From assembly GCF_002483315.1 (NCBI RefSeq), contig NZ_DLHR01000001.1, positions 1 to 64,000 on the forward strand: a stretch of 64,000 bases of DNA, in the 5' to 3' direction. The notes under the pieces are model-generated. The model was not told where the DNA came from. It saw only the letters and a program-made list of their open reading frames with translations, and did not search any database. Below, one piece after another: positions 42,260 to 50,754 of the stretch (positions are counted from its first letter, which is position 1; every line of letters starts with the position of its first letter). Origin of the DNA: Flavobacterium sp. UBA7663. Its GTDB lineage: Bacteria > Bacteroidota > Bacteroidia > Flavobacteriales > Flavobacteriaceae. The translations under genes and the position numbers were made by a program.

Positions 42260-43380
42260 AAATTTTGCATTTTAATAAATTGGTTAGTAATTGAATTTTG
42301 TTCTAATTGTTTGGTTAAATATTCAGTATCAAAAGTGATATCTATTAAATTTAAAATCTTCTTTTTAGAGAGTGCTTTTTGAACTTTGCAATCAAATAAA
42401 GTAAGTGGTTCCTGAAGCGTTAATTTATCTGCACCAAGTTCTACGAGTTTATGCATATAATAACTAATAATTTTATCTGTAGGACTTAAATCGGTAGATA
42501 CAGAAAATTGCTTTTTTTCGTAATAATATTTTAACTGAACGTTGCAAATAGTAGTTAATTCAGTTTGTGAAATTGAAAGGATATCATTTAAAGTTGATAA
42601 TTGATTTTCAGGATTTACAAGTTTCTTTTTGCGCAAATTTTGTTTTACTGCATTGTTTTTTATTGTGATTTCTTTTCTAATAATATTGTCAATAGATAGA
42701 CCGTAACGTAATTGAGGGAATAAATACTTATTATAAAAATCAGCGGAATTAGTGAGCAATTCTTCTGTTTTGTTGTAAAATTTACAAAAGGGAGAGCCAA
42801 TTTTCGCAGAATCTCTATTACTGAATTCGATACCATAATTTTTGTCGTTTTTGAATGTTTCTTTACGTGGATAGAGTGTAACTTCATGTTGTTTTGAAGC
42901 TTTAACCATTTTTTTTAAGTATTGTAAACTTTGTTTATATGGTTCAAAATCAAGGTTGTAATTTATACAAATATCAATATCATTACATATAGAATTTAAT
43001 GCAGTATCAAGGTCAAAACGTATGATTTGACGAGTATTGATATAATCGACAATCATTTGTAAATTGTCAATGTTGATGCCTTCAAAGTATCTACCGAATA
43101 ACATTTTTGAGGTCAATGTTAAACGTATTAGTTCTGTAGTTTCTTTTTTGATTATATTTGGCGGAAATACGACACGATTAAAACGAAAATTAATGCCATT
43201 ATCTTTGATTAAAATTGGCTTTGGTGGGTTTAAATCTTCGATAATTTGGCCAGTTTCAGGATAATAAACTTGATATTCTGAAATTAAACGCTCATCAATA
43301 ACCTGAATTTTATCTAATGGTAGATAAATAGTTAAAGAATCTATTAACCCGACATTTAAGGGTATTGGGTTAAACTTCAT
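42253..43380 (-). CDS. Phage replication initiation protein (rolling-circle, gene II/X-like)
   Basis: The 375-residue protein opens LIDSLTIYLPLDKIQVID, in the manner of phage/plasmid replication proteins, and has the conserved CKFYNKTEELL (about residues 198-208), like the KxYDK-E motif of filamentous phage gene II/X-type initiators, as well as LRYGLSIDNIIRKEITIKN with the RxE element (about 226-244). Such proteins nick one strand to start rolling-circle replication. A clear HUH motif is not visible by eye. It is the first gene at the right end, 33 bp from the dif-like site, with an inverted repeat directly before its start. Confidence 0.75.
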   Translation of the reverse strand: MKFNPIPLNVGLIDSLTIYLPLDKIQVIDERLISEYQVYYPETGQIIEDLNPPKPILIKDNGINFRFNRVVFPPNIIKKETTELIRLTLTSKMLFGRYFEGINIDNLQMIVDYINTRQIIRFDLDTALNSICNDIDICINYNLDFEPYKQSLQYLKKMVKASKQHEVTLYPRKETFKNDKNYGIEFSNRDSAKIGSPFCKFYNKTEELLTNSADFYNKYLFPQLRYGLSIDNIIRKEITIKNNAVKQNLRKKKLVNPENQLSTLNDILSISQTELTTICNVQLKYYYEKKQFSVSTDLSPTDKIISYYMHKLVELGADKLTLQEPLTLFDCKVQKALSKKKILNLIDITFDTEYLTKQLEQNSITNQFIKMQNLW

Positions 43381-43403
43381 AACTAATTGGTTTTAAATTA
43401 GTT
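43381..43403. promoter_or_regulatory. Inverted repeat at the rep start, possible operator
   Basis: AACTAAT (43381-43387) and ATTAGTT (43397-43403) flank a 9-base centre, immediately upstream of the rep start codon. A repressor bound here would block replication-gene expression; the HTH-like protein at 41614 is a candidate. Confidence 0.45.
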
Positions 43404-43413
43404 GATAAAGTGT

Positions 43414-43441
43414 TTGAACTATAATATACATTATGTAAAAT
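43414..43441 (+). repeat. Right dif-like attachment site
   Basis: XerC arm TTGAACTATAA (43414-43424), centre TATACA (43425-43430), XerD arm TTATGTAAAAT (43431-43441). The XerD arm matches the E. coli dif arm TTATGTTAAAT at 10 of 11 positions, and ATAA before the centre is also shared. It is in the same orientation as the left site. Confidence 0.85.
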
Positions 43442-43483
43442 AGAAAATTTAAACAATTACTTCTATAAGCCAAACAAACTTTG

Positions 43484-43491
43484 TATCTTCG
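43484..43491 (+). promoter_or_regulatory. Possible -7 box of the 43513 gene
   Basis: TATCTTCG, one mismatch from TAnnTTTG, 21 bases before the start codon. The -33 element is unclear. Confidence 0.35.
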
Positions 43492-43512
43492 TTTAATAAA
43501 TTAACAGAGTTT

Positions 43513-45432
43513 ATGAAAAACCCTATTGCCGAACGCATCACCGATTTTTTAAAGCATTATCCGCCCTTTTCAAGTTTATCCTATCTAAACTTGTTAGAGA
43601 TTGCTAAAACTTGTCAAGTAATTTACTTAGAAAAAAATCAAACTCTATTTAAAATTAATGATGCAACCCATTCTTTTTTTTATGTAGTGGCTTCTGGTGC
43701 TGTTGGTTTATCTGTAACTTCAGATGCAGATGATGTTTTAATTGATAAATGTGATGAAGGCGATATTTTAGGTTTACGTCCATTTTTTGCTAAGAATAAT
43801 TATTTAATGACAGCAAAAGCTCGTGAAGAAAGTATTATTTATGCTATTCCTATAGAAACATTTAAACCTTATGTAATTGCAAATCCAGAGGTTTTAAGCT
43901 TCTTATTAGAAAGTTTTGCATCCAATACTAGAAATCCTTATGATAAAAACAACAAAGGAAAATTAGTTTCTGAAAACGTTATTTACAATGATCAGAGCTC
44001 AGAAATTCAGTATTATCAGCCTATAAAATATACTTCAAATCCGATAACGGCTTCTCCTAATGATATTGTGAAATTTGTAGCACAAACTATGTCGAGTAGC
44101 AAAATTGGTAGTATGATTATTCATGAAAATAGAAAACCAATCGGAATTGTTACTGATAAAGATTTGCGATCTAAAATAGCAACCGGACTTTATTCTATAG
44201 ATGTAACGATTGATAAAATCATGTCTTCTCCAGTAATTACTGTAGCTGACAACTTATCCATTGCTGAAGCTCAAATTATCATGCTAAAGAATAATGTATC
44301 GCATTTATGTGTTACAAAAGATGGTTCTACCGATTCTGAAATTACTGGAATTATTACCGAACACGATATTGTGGTGGCTCAGGCAAACAATCCAGGTGTG
44401 CTTTTAAAACAATCAAAACGTGCTCAAAAATCAGCTGATTTAAAAGAAGTTAGAGAGAAATTAGCTGATTTGATTCAGCATTCGTTAGATAAGAATGTAC
44501 CTATTAATCATATTGGTTCTATTGTTGGCGAAATTAATTTAGCAATTACCAAACGCGCTATCGAATTAGCTATTGAGAAAATAGGAACTCCTCCTCCAGC
44601 CCAGTTTGCTTGGATGAACATTGGAAGTCAAGGCAGAAAAGAACAACTTTTACTAACAGATCAAGACAATGCTATTGTTTTTGAAGATGTTCCAGAAGAT
44701 AAATACGATACTGTTAAACAATATTTTATCGAATTAGCTGAAAAAGTAACCAAAACGCTTAATAAAGTTGGTTACGAATATTGTCCTGCCGAAATGATGG
44801 CTAGCAATCCGCTTTGGTGTAAATCGGTTAGCGATTGGCAAAACCAATTTAAAGGTTGGATTACAGCTCCTGGAGAAAAAGGGATTCTGATGTGTACCAT
44901 TTTCTTCGATTACGATTTTGTGTACGGAAATGAAACTTTAGTAGATGCTATTACCAAAACAATTCACGAAGAAACTCATGAAAATCAGTTGTTTTTTGCC
45001 TATTTAGGTGCTGATGCATTGAAAAATCCGCCACCATTAGGGTTTTTCCGTCAGTTTTTAGTAGAAAGCGATGGTGAACACAAAGATACTTTTGATTTAA
45101 AAGGAAGAGCTTTAATGCCTTTGATTGACGCTGCTCGAATTTTATCCTTGAGCAAAGGAATTAAAAATACAGCCAATACCATTTCGAGATATGCAAAATT
45201 AGCTGAATTAGAACCACAAAACGCTCCTATTTATGAAGCTTGTGGCGACGCTTTTGCTGAATTATTAAAGTTTAGAACTGAAGAAGGTTTGAAAAACGAA
45301 TCAGACGGTAGGTATTTGAATTTAAGTGAGTTATCAAAGTTAGATAAAGTAAAACTTAAAAACGATTTCCAACCAATTAACGATATTCAAGAAGTTATTA
45401 AAAACCGATTCCAATTAACTTATTTTACGTAA
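43513..45432 (+). CDS. cNMP-binding / CBS / DUF294 nucleotidyltransferase protein
   Basis: The 639-residue cytoplasmic protein has a cyclic-nucleotide-binding-like domain (about residues 20-135), two CBS motifs (about 170-290; KIGSMIIHENRKPIGIVTDKDLR, then SHLCVTKDG...GIITEHDI), a DUF294 nucleotidyltransferase domain with GSQGRKEQLLLTDQDNAIVF (about 376-395) that has the GS...DxD signature, and a C-terminal DUF294_C domain. The layout matches GlnD-like regulatory nucleotidyltransferases. The target is not known. It is coupled to the exonuclease gene one base downstream and is the first chromosomal gene to the right of the prophage. Confidence 0.9.
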   Translation: MKNPIAERITDFLKHYPPFSSLSYLNLLEIAKTCQVIYLEKNQTLFKINDATHSFFYVVASGAVGLSVTSDADDVLIDKCDEGDILGLRPFFAKNNYLMTAKAREESIIYAIPIETFKPYVIANPEVLSFLLESFASNTRNPYDKNNKGKLVSENVIYNDQSSEIQYYQPIKYTSNPITASPNDIVKFVAQTMSSSKIGSMIIHENRKPIGIVTDKDLRSKIATGLYSIDVTIDKIMSSPVITVADNLSIAEAQIIMLKNNVSHLCVTKDGSTDSEITGIITEHDIVVAQANNPGVLLKQSKRAQKSADLKEVREKLADLIQHSLDKNVPINHIGSIVGEINLAITKRAIELAIEKIGTPPPAQFAWMNIGSQGRKEQLLLTDQDNAIVFEDVPEDKYDTVKQYFIELAEKVTKTLNKVGYEYCPAEMMASNPLWCKSVSDWQNQFKGWITAPGEKGILMCTIFFDYDFVYGNETLVDAITKTIHEETHENQLFFAYLGADALKNPPPLGFFRQFLVESDGEHKDTFDLKGRALMPLIDAARILSLSKGIKNTANTISRYAKLAELEPQNAPIYEACGDAFAELLKFRTEEGLKNESDGRYLNLSELSKLDKVKLKNDFQPINDIQEVIKNRFQLTYFT

Positions 45433-45433
45433 T

Positions 45434-46042
45434 ATGAAGTTCAATTGGTTTAAAAAAATAGTAAAAGATTATCCTAAATTTTGGGAAACTTACCTAAATT
45501 ACTTTAATGAAAATCAAAGTAAAGAAAAGCGTTATGTAGTTTTTGATTGCGAAACCACAGGATTGGATTATAAATCGGATAGAATTTTATCTATCGGTGC
45601 AGTTGCTATCCAAAACAACCAAATTATTGTAGGCGATTTTATGGAAGTCTTTTTGCAACAAGACGTTTTCAAACCAGAATCGGTGCCAATTCATGGTATT
45701 TTAAGAGAAGGAAAAGAAGAAAAAATCGTAGAAGCCGAAGCTGTAATACGTTTTTTAGATTTTATTAAAGATGCAACATTAGTTGGACATCATGTAGATT
45801 TTGATATTGAAATGATTAATCAAGCATTGAATCGTTTGGATGTTGGAAAATTACAAAATCAAGCTATGGATACTGATATTATGTATCAGAAATTAAAATA
45901 CTTACCACAAGAACAACACAGCTCGTTAGATGAATTATGTGATATTTATAAAATAAAAAAATCAGATCGACACACCGCTAGTGGCGATGCGTTTATAACA
46001 GGTTTACTATTTTTAAAGTTGAAGAGAAAATTAGAGATTTAA
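45434..46042 (+). CDS. 3'-5' exonuclease, DnaQ/PolC epsilon type
   Basis: The 202-residue protein has the DEDDh motifs: VFDCETTGLD (Exo I), GHHVDFDIEMINQ (Exo II) and HTASGDAFITGLLFLKL (Exo III with the His). It degrades DNA or RNA from the 3' end. The pair DUF294 protein plus this exonuclease is conserved in many bacteria. It is not the Pol III proofreading subunit by length and N terminus. Confidence 0.88.
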   Translation: MKFNWFKKIVKDYPKFWETYLNYFNENQSKEKRYVVFDCETTGLDYKSDRILSIGAVAIQNNQIIVGDFMEVFLQQDVFKPESVPIHGILREGKEEKIVEAEAVIRFLDFIKDATLVGHHVDFDIEMINQALNRLDVGKLQNQAMDTDIMYQKLKYLPQEQHSSLDELCDIYKIKKSDRHTASGDAFITGLLFLKLKRKLEI

Positions 46043-46055
46043 TCAAATTAAACAA

Positions 46056-46086
46056 AAAACTGCTCCATTGCTGAAGCAGTTTTTAA
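46056..46086. terminator. Terminator between convergent genes
   Basis: AACTGCT (about 46058-46064) pairs with AGCAGTT (46075-46081), followed by Ts on the plus strand; A-rich sequence precedes it, so it can serve both directions. Confidence 0.8.
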
Positions 46087-46103
46087 CCAATAAAACTAAA
46101 AAA

Positions 46104-48011
46104 CTAAAGTTTGCCATTTTTAATTTCTTCCACTATTTCAGGATTTAATAAAGTTGAGATGTCTCCAAAGTTAGAGAAGTCTCCTTCAGCAATCTTTCTT
46201 AATATTCTGCGCATGATTTTACCCGAACGCGTTTTTGGTAAACCACTCACAAACTGAATTTTATCTAATTTTGCAATAGGGCCAATTTGGTCAGAAATCT
46301 GTTGATTAATCTCTTTTGCAAGATTATTTTTATCACGACTTTCTCCTGTTTCTTTCAGAATTACAAATCCATATAATGCATTTCCTTTGATATCATGTGG
46401 GAAGCCTACAATTGCACTTTCTGCTACTGCTGGATGTTCATTGATGGCATCTTCAATTGGAGCCGTTCCTAAATTATGTCCAGAAACAATTATTACATCA
46501 TCTACTCTACCCGTAATTCTATAATACCCTACTTCATCGCGTAAAGCTCCATCTCCTGTGAAATATTTTCCAGGAAAAGCGGTGAAATAAGTTTCTTTAT
46601 AACGTTGGTGATCACCCCAAATGGTTCTCGCCATGGATGGCCATGGGAATTTAATACACAAAGCTCCCGTAACTTGATTTCCTTCAATTTCATTTCGCAA
46701 TTCATCCATTAAAACTGGCTGAATTCCTGGCAATGGTAATGAAGCATACGTAGGTTTTGTAGGTGTTACAAACGGAATTGGTGAAATCATAATTCCTCCT
46801 GTTTCAGTTTGCCACCATGTGTCTACTAATGGACAGCGCTTTCCTCCTACGTGGTCGTTATACCAGTGCCAAGCTTCTTCATTAATTGGCTCACCTACAG
46901 AACCAATTACTTTTAGAGAACTTAGTGGGAATTTTTGAACATAATCCAAACTCTCTTTTGCTAAAGCACGAATGGCTGTTGGAGCTGTATAAAATTGTGT
47001 AACTTTATGTTTTTCAATTACTTCCCAAAAACGACTAAAATCTGGGTAAGATGGAACACCTTCAAAAATTACGGTTGTAGCACCGTTTAAAAGTGGCCCG
47101 TATAAAATATAAGAGTGACCTGTAATCCAACCAATATCTGCTGTACACCAATACACATCATTTTCTTCATAATTGAAAACGTTTTTAAAGGTGTAAGCTG
47201 TGTAAACCATGTAACCAGCGGTTGAATGAACCATTCCTTTTGGTTTTCCAGTTGAACCCGAAGTGTATAAAATAAATAATGGATCTTCTGCATCCATTAT
47301 TTCAGCGACATTGTTTCCAATAGCAGCATCCATTAAAGGTTGTAACCACAAATCTCTGCCTTCTTTCATGGTAACTTCCGTATTGGTTCTATTAACTACT
47401 AAAACAGTCTCAACACAAGGACATTTTTCTAAAGCTTCATCAACAATTCCTTTCAAATCAATTGATTTATTACCTCTATAACTTCCGTCAGAAGTAATTA
47501 CCATTTTGCATTCACTATCATTAATACGACTAGCAACCGCTGAAGATGAAAAACCAGCGAAAACAACTGAATGTATAGCTCCAATTCGAGCACAAGCTAA
47601 AACGGCTACCGCTAATTCTGGAATCATTGGCAAATAAATACAAACTCTATCGCCTTTTTTAATGCCTTGTTCACGCAAAACATTTGCCATTTTAGACACA
47701 CGAACGTATAATTCGTTATATGTAATATGTTGCGCTTCTTCGCCCGGATTGTTTGGTTCGAAAATAATAGCGGTTTTATCACCTCTTTTTGCTAAATGTC
47801 TGTCGATGCAGTTTTTAGTGATGTTTACTTTTGCGTTTAAAAACCATTTAAAGTTGGCTTCTTGCATATCTACTTCAAAAACTTTGTCCCATTTTTGGTA
47901 CCAAGTAAAGTTTTCATCGGCAATACGATCCCAAAATTTTCTTGGTTCGCGTACCGATTTCTTATACATTTTAAAGTAGTTTTCTAAATCGTGTATTTTA
48001 TAATAACTCAT
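46104..48011 (-). CDS. acs: Acetyl-CoA synthetase
   Basis: The 635-residue AMP-forming enzyme converts acetate, ATP and CoA to acetyl-CoA. Markers are ILYTSGSTGKPKGMVHSTAGY (about residues 250-270), WWQTETGGIMISP (about 400) that includes the Trp which sets the small acyl pocket, and PKTRSGKIMRRILRK with the catalytic, acetylation-regulated Lys (about 594). It lies 225 bp downstream of the prpE-like gene with its own upstream region that holds a palindrome shared with other acetate genes. Confidence 0.95.
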   Translation of the reverse strand: MSYYKIHDLENYFKMYKKSVREPRKFWDRIADENFTWYQKWDKVFEVDMQEANFKWFLNAKVNITKNCIDRHLAKRGDKTAIIFEPNNPGEEAQHITYNELYVRVSKMANVLREQGIKKGDRVCIYLPMIPELAVAVLACARIGAIHSVVFAGFSSSAVASRINDSECKMVITSDGSYRGNKSIDLKGIVDEALEKCPCVETVLVVNRTNTEVTMKEGRDLWLQPLMDAAIGNNVAEIMDAEDPLFILYTSGSTGKPKGMVHSTAGYMVYTAYTFKNVFNYEENDVYWCTADIGWITGHSYILYGPLLNGATTVIFEGVPSYPDFSRFWEVIEKHKVTQFYTAPTAIRALAKESLDYVQKFPLSSLKVIGSVGEPINEEAWHWYNDHVGGKRCPLVDTWWQTETGGIMISPIPFVTPTKPTYASLPLPGIQPVLMDELRNEIEGNQVTGALCIKFPWPSMARTIWGDHQRYKETYFTAFPGKYFTGDGALRDEVGYYRITGRVDDVIIVSGHNLGTAPIEDAINEHPAVAESAIVGFPHDIKGNALYGFVILKETGESRDKNNLAKEINQQISDQIGPIAKLDKIQFVSGLPKTRSGKIMRRILRKIAEGDFSNFGDISTLLNPEIVEEIKNGKL

Positions 48012-48038
48012 TTTTTAGTTTATTTTTAATTGATAGTG

Positions 48039-48098
48039 TAAATATAACCAATCTATTTTTTGAATTTCATATTATTTTGCTAAATTACTATATATAGT
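48039..48098 (-). promoter_or_regulatory. acs control region with palindromes
   Basis: On the minus strand TATATTTA (48046-48039) is a probable -7 box 28 bases before the acs start. Upstream are ATTTAGCAAAAT (48085-48074), one mismatch from the ATTTTGCAAAAT palindrome near the 57144 regulator, and ACTATATATAGT (48087-48098), a perfect 12-bp palindrome. The distance to the -7 box (about 34 bases from centre) suits an activator. Confidence 0.4.
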
Positions 48099-48113
48099 GT
48101 ATTCCAAAAAATT

Positions 48114-48131
48114 AAACACATAGGCACATAG
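48114..48131. repeat. Single arm of the AACACATAG repeat
   Basis: AAACACATAGGCACATAG, 17 of 18 identical to the left arms at 30401 and 31979. No second arm is seen, so it is a partial copy. Confidence 0.6.
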
Positions 48132-48236
48132 ATTTAAGATAAACAAATGTGTAGGCGTTACACTAAATTTAGTTAACATAGGAAATCTGTAAGTATCAGC
48201 GTTTCGATTTATCGAATCTGTATTATCCGCGTGCTT

Positions 48237-50132
48237 TTACTTAAAACACCCAATTTTATCGTGTTGTAAAACGTCTCGGATTTCATCGATAATTGCCTCA
48301 TCGTCGATAGTAGAAGGAACTTGAAAGTTTTCACCATCGGCAATGCTTCGCATCATTTTACGAAGTATTTTACCTGAACGGGTTTTAGGTAAGCGTTGTA
48401 CCAAAACTACATCACGTAACGATGCTACAGCTCCAATTTGTTCTCTTACTAATTTAACAACTTCGTGTTGCAGTTGGAAATGTTCAATATCTTCTCCCGA
48501 TTTTGCAACAACCAATGCTAATGGAATTTGACCTTTTAATTCGTCATTAATTCCGATTACAGCACATTCTGCAACGGAGTGATGTGAAGCTACAATTTCT
48601 TCCATTTCAGCAGTTGAAAGGCGGTGACCAGCAACGTTTATGACATCATCTACTCTACCTGTAATGAAAATATAATCTTCATCATCTTTAAATCCACCAT
48701 CTCCAGAGAAATAGTAGCCTGGAAATTTATTCAAATAACCCGCTTTGAAACGTTCGTTATCTTTCCATAAATCCAATAAAGTTCCAGGAGGTAATGGCAA
48801 TTTGATCACCACATAACCTTCTTCATTTGGACCTAATTCTTGTCCGTTTTCTCCAAAAATTCTGATATCGTAACCCGTAACAGCTTTTCCTGCCGAACCT
48901 GGTTTTATAGGTAAATACTCCACTCCCATCATATTTGCAATCATGGGCCAACCCGATTCGGTTTGCCACCAATGGTCGATTGCTGGAACTGGAATATGTT
49001 CGCGATACCATTCTAAAGTTGCTACATCACAACGTTCTCCTGCTAAGAATTGAATTCGTAAACAAGATAAATCATATTGTTTGATGAATTCGCCATTTGG
49101 ATCTTCTTTTTTAATAGCTCTGATGGCTGTTGGTGCGGTAAACATTACGCTAACTTTATGTTCGGCAATTACGCGCCAAAAGGTACTTGCATCTGGTGTA
49201 CGAATTGGTTTTCCTTCAAAAAGAATGGTTGTGTTTCGATTTATTAATGGTCCATAAACGATATAACTATGTCCTACAACCCAACCCACATCGGAAGCAG
49301 CCCAAAATACTTCACCTTCTTTTGCATCGTAAATATGTTGCATTGAAAATTTAAGTGCCGTAGCATAACCTCCTGTATCTCTGACGATTCCTTTTGGTTT
49401 TCCTGTTGTACCTGAAGTGTATAAAATATACAAAGGATGTGTTGAATTCACAGAAACGCATTCAGCTTCCTCGGAACCATAAACTAAGGCATCATAATCA
49501 ACATCGTATTTTTTAAAGGGTACTCTTGCCCCTAATTTTCTATTGAAAACGATTACCTTTTCTGGTTTGTGATTGGCTAATTCAATAGCTTCATCAACTA
49601 AAGGTTTGTAAGCAATTAATCGATCGATTTCAATTCCTGAAGAAGCGGTAATAATGGCTTTAGGTTCGCAATCATCAATACGAATAGCTAATTCATGCGG
49701 TGCAAAACCTCCAAAAACTACCGAATGTGTTACTCCTATTCGCGCACAAGCCAACATAGCAAAGGCTGCTTGTGGAATCATTGGCATATAAATTACAGCA
49801 GTATCGCCTTTTTCTAATCCAAGCGAAAGTAAACCGCCAGCTAATTTGGCAACTTCGGTTTTAACTTCGTTAAATGTATACTTTTTTACAGTTTGTGTAA
49901 CGGGTGAGTCATAAATAATAGCAACTTGCTCTCCAAAGCCATCTTCTATGTGTTTATCAACTGCTAGATAACATGCATTAAGCTCTCCGTCTGCAAACCA
50001 CAATGGATAATCGTTCGAATCGTTAGACAAAATAGTTTTTGGGTTTGAAAACCAAGCAATGTTTTGTGATTGCTCTTTCCAGAAATCTACTGCGGATTCG
50101 TTACTTTTTTTATAAAATTCGTAATAATTCAT
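48237..50132 (-). CDS. prpE: Propionyl-CoA synthetase-like acyl-CoA ligase
   Basis: The 631-residue AMP-forming ligase has ILYTSGTTGKPKGIVRDTGGY (about residues 239-259), HWWQTESGWPMIANMMG (about 390) and PKTRSGKILRKMMRSIADGE (about 592). The RDTGGY and ESGWP forms are typical of PrpE/ACSS3 proteins, which prefer propionate, rather than Acs (HSTAGY, ETGGI). The gene lies next to acs with the same direction. The exact acyl preference needs an assay. Confidence 0.82.
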   Translation of the reverse strand: MNYYEFYKKSNESAVDFWKEQSQNIAWFSNPKTILSNDSNDYPLWFADGELNACYLAVDKHIEDGFGEQVAIIYDSPVTQTVKKYTFNEVKTEVAKLAGGLLSLGLEKGDTAVIYMPMIPQAAFAMLACARIGVTHSVVFGGFAPHELAIRIDDCEPKAIITASSGIEIDRLIAYKPLVDEAIELANHKPEKVIVFNRKLGARVPFKKYDVDYDALVYGSEEAECVSVNSTHPLYILYTSGTTGKPKGIVRDTGGYATALKFSMQHIYDAKEGEVFWAASDVGWVVGHSYIVYGPLINRNTTILFEGKPIRTPDASTFWRVIAEHKVSVMFTAPTAIRAIKKEDPNGEFIKQYDLSCLRIQFLAGERCDVATLEWYREHIPVPAIDHWWQTESGWPMIANMMGVEYLPIKPGSAGKAVTGYDIRIFGENGQELGPNEEGYVVIKLPLPPGTLLDLWKDNERFKAGYLNKFPGYYFSGDGGFKDDEDYIFITGRVDDVINVAGHRLSTAEMEEIVASHHSVAECAVIGINDELKGQIPLALVVAKSGEDIEHFQLQHEVVKLVREQIGAVASLRDVVLVQRLPKTRSGKILRKMMRSIADGENFQVPSTIDDEAIIDEIRDVLQHDKIGCFK

Positions 50133-50201
50133 TTGAATAATTCGGTTTGTGTTATTTTTTCTTTAGTAAATTTAAAGAATAAAATAATGCCAAATGAATT
50201 A

Positions 50202-50213
50202 ATCTTGCTAAAT
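50202..50213. promoter_or_regulatory. Degenerate ATTTTGCAAAAT-type site upstream of prpE
   Basis: ATCTTGCTAAAT followed by AGGTATAG. It differs from the 57584 site at two positions and shares GGTATAG with the site at 57125. It lies about 70 bp upstream of the prpE-like start. Confidence 0.3.
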
Positions 50214-50288
50214 AGGTATAGATAAAGAAATAAGAATTTAGAACATAGAAATTAGAAAAATAACAGATATCTAATTGAAAACAGATTT

Positions 50289-50383
50289 GCGTTAGGGATT
50301 GAAGCTTTGTTTGAGCTCTTAATTAAAATTTTTAAGAATTTTAATTAAAGCGAGTGCGTAAAGCCCGACCCTTGTGGTAACGC
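50289..50383. repeat. REP-like intergenic palindromic element
   Basis: GCGTTA (50289-50294) and TAACGC (50378-50383) close a region that has an inner stem AATTAAAATT/AATTTTAATT (about 50321-50346). The flanking parts TAGGGATTGAAGC (50293-50305) and AAAGCCCGACCC (50360-50371) are typical of a repeat scattered in intergenic regions of flavobacterial genomes. Its function is unknown; the position downstream of a regulator gene suggests a role at transcript ends. Confidence 0.6.
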
Positions 50384-50391
50384 TCAAATAT

Positions 50392-50754
50392 TTACCCAAA
50401 CAACTCCTCCACTTTCTCTACCACTTTCTTAATTGAAAATGGCTTGGTCATGTAGGCATCGGCACCAAGAGCCATCCCTTTTTCAATGTCACTTTCTTTG
50501 TTTTTAGCGGATAAGAACAAGACTTTAGTGTGTTTTAGATTTTCGTCTTTTCTAATTTGTTCTAAAGTGGCAAATCCGTCTACCATGGGCATCATGATAT
50601 CTAAAATAATCACATCAGGAAAATTACTTTTTAAAATATCCAATGCTTCTTGCCCGTCACGAGCTATAAATACTTCGTAATTGCTTTTTTTGAAGGTATA
50701 TTCAAGCGTCATTACAATGTTTGGTTCGTCGTCTACAATTAAAATCTTCTTCAT
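50392..50754 (-). CDS. Receiver-only response regulator
   Basis: The 120-residue protein is a complete receiver domain with the acidic pair D8/D9, phosphoacceptor D52 in ILDIMMP, Ser in FLSAKNK and Lys in TKPFSIKK, and nothing else. It overlaps the start of the SLC5-kinase gene by 4 bp, so the two form a pair. In gamma-proteobacterial CrbSR/CbrAB systems the partner has a DNA-binding output domain; that domain is absent here. Confidence 0.92.
   Translation of the reverse strand: MKKILIVDDEPNIVMTLEYTFKKSNYEVFIARDGQEALDILKSNFPDVIILDIMMPMVDGFATLEQIRKDENLKHTKVLFLSAKNKESDIEKGMALGADAYMTKPFSIKKVVEKVEELFG

Larger units (their letters stand above)
37216..43441. mobile_element. Integrated FLiP-like temperate phage (dif-integrated, no integrase)
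   Basis: A compact block of at least fourteen small genes on the minus strand lies between two direct 28-bp dif-like sites. It carries a rolling-circle-type replication protein, a candidate double-jelly-roll capsid protein, a row of small membrane proteins, and a lytic transglycosylase. It lacks tail, portal, terminase and packaging-ATPase genes, has no Zot-type assembly ATPase and no recombinase. The size (about 6.2 kb) and content fit a small ssDNA, membrane-containing phage of the Finnlakeviridae type (FLiP, 9.2 kb) rather than an inovirus, microvirus or corticovirus. The relation to FLiP is an inference from content, not from an alignment. Confidence 0.75.

Noticed and set aside
37216..43441. 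Inovirus (filamentous phage) prophage
   Set aside because: There is no Zot-like assembly ATPase with a Walker motif and no short major coat protein; a transglycosylase and a 251-residue beta-rich protein are present instead.
37216..43441. Microvirus prophage
   Set aside because: The large capsid protein VP1 of about 500 residues and the typical VP4 replication protein are missing.
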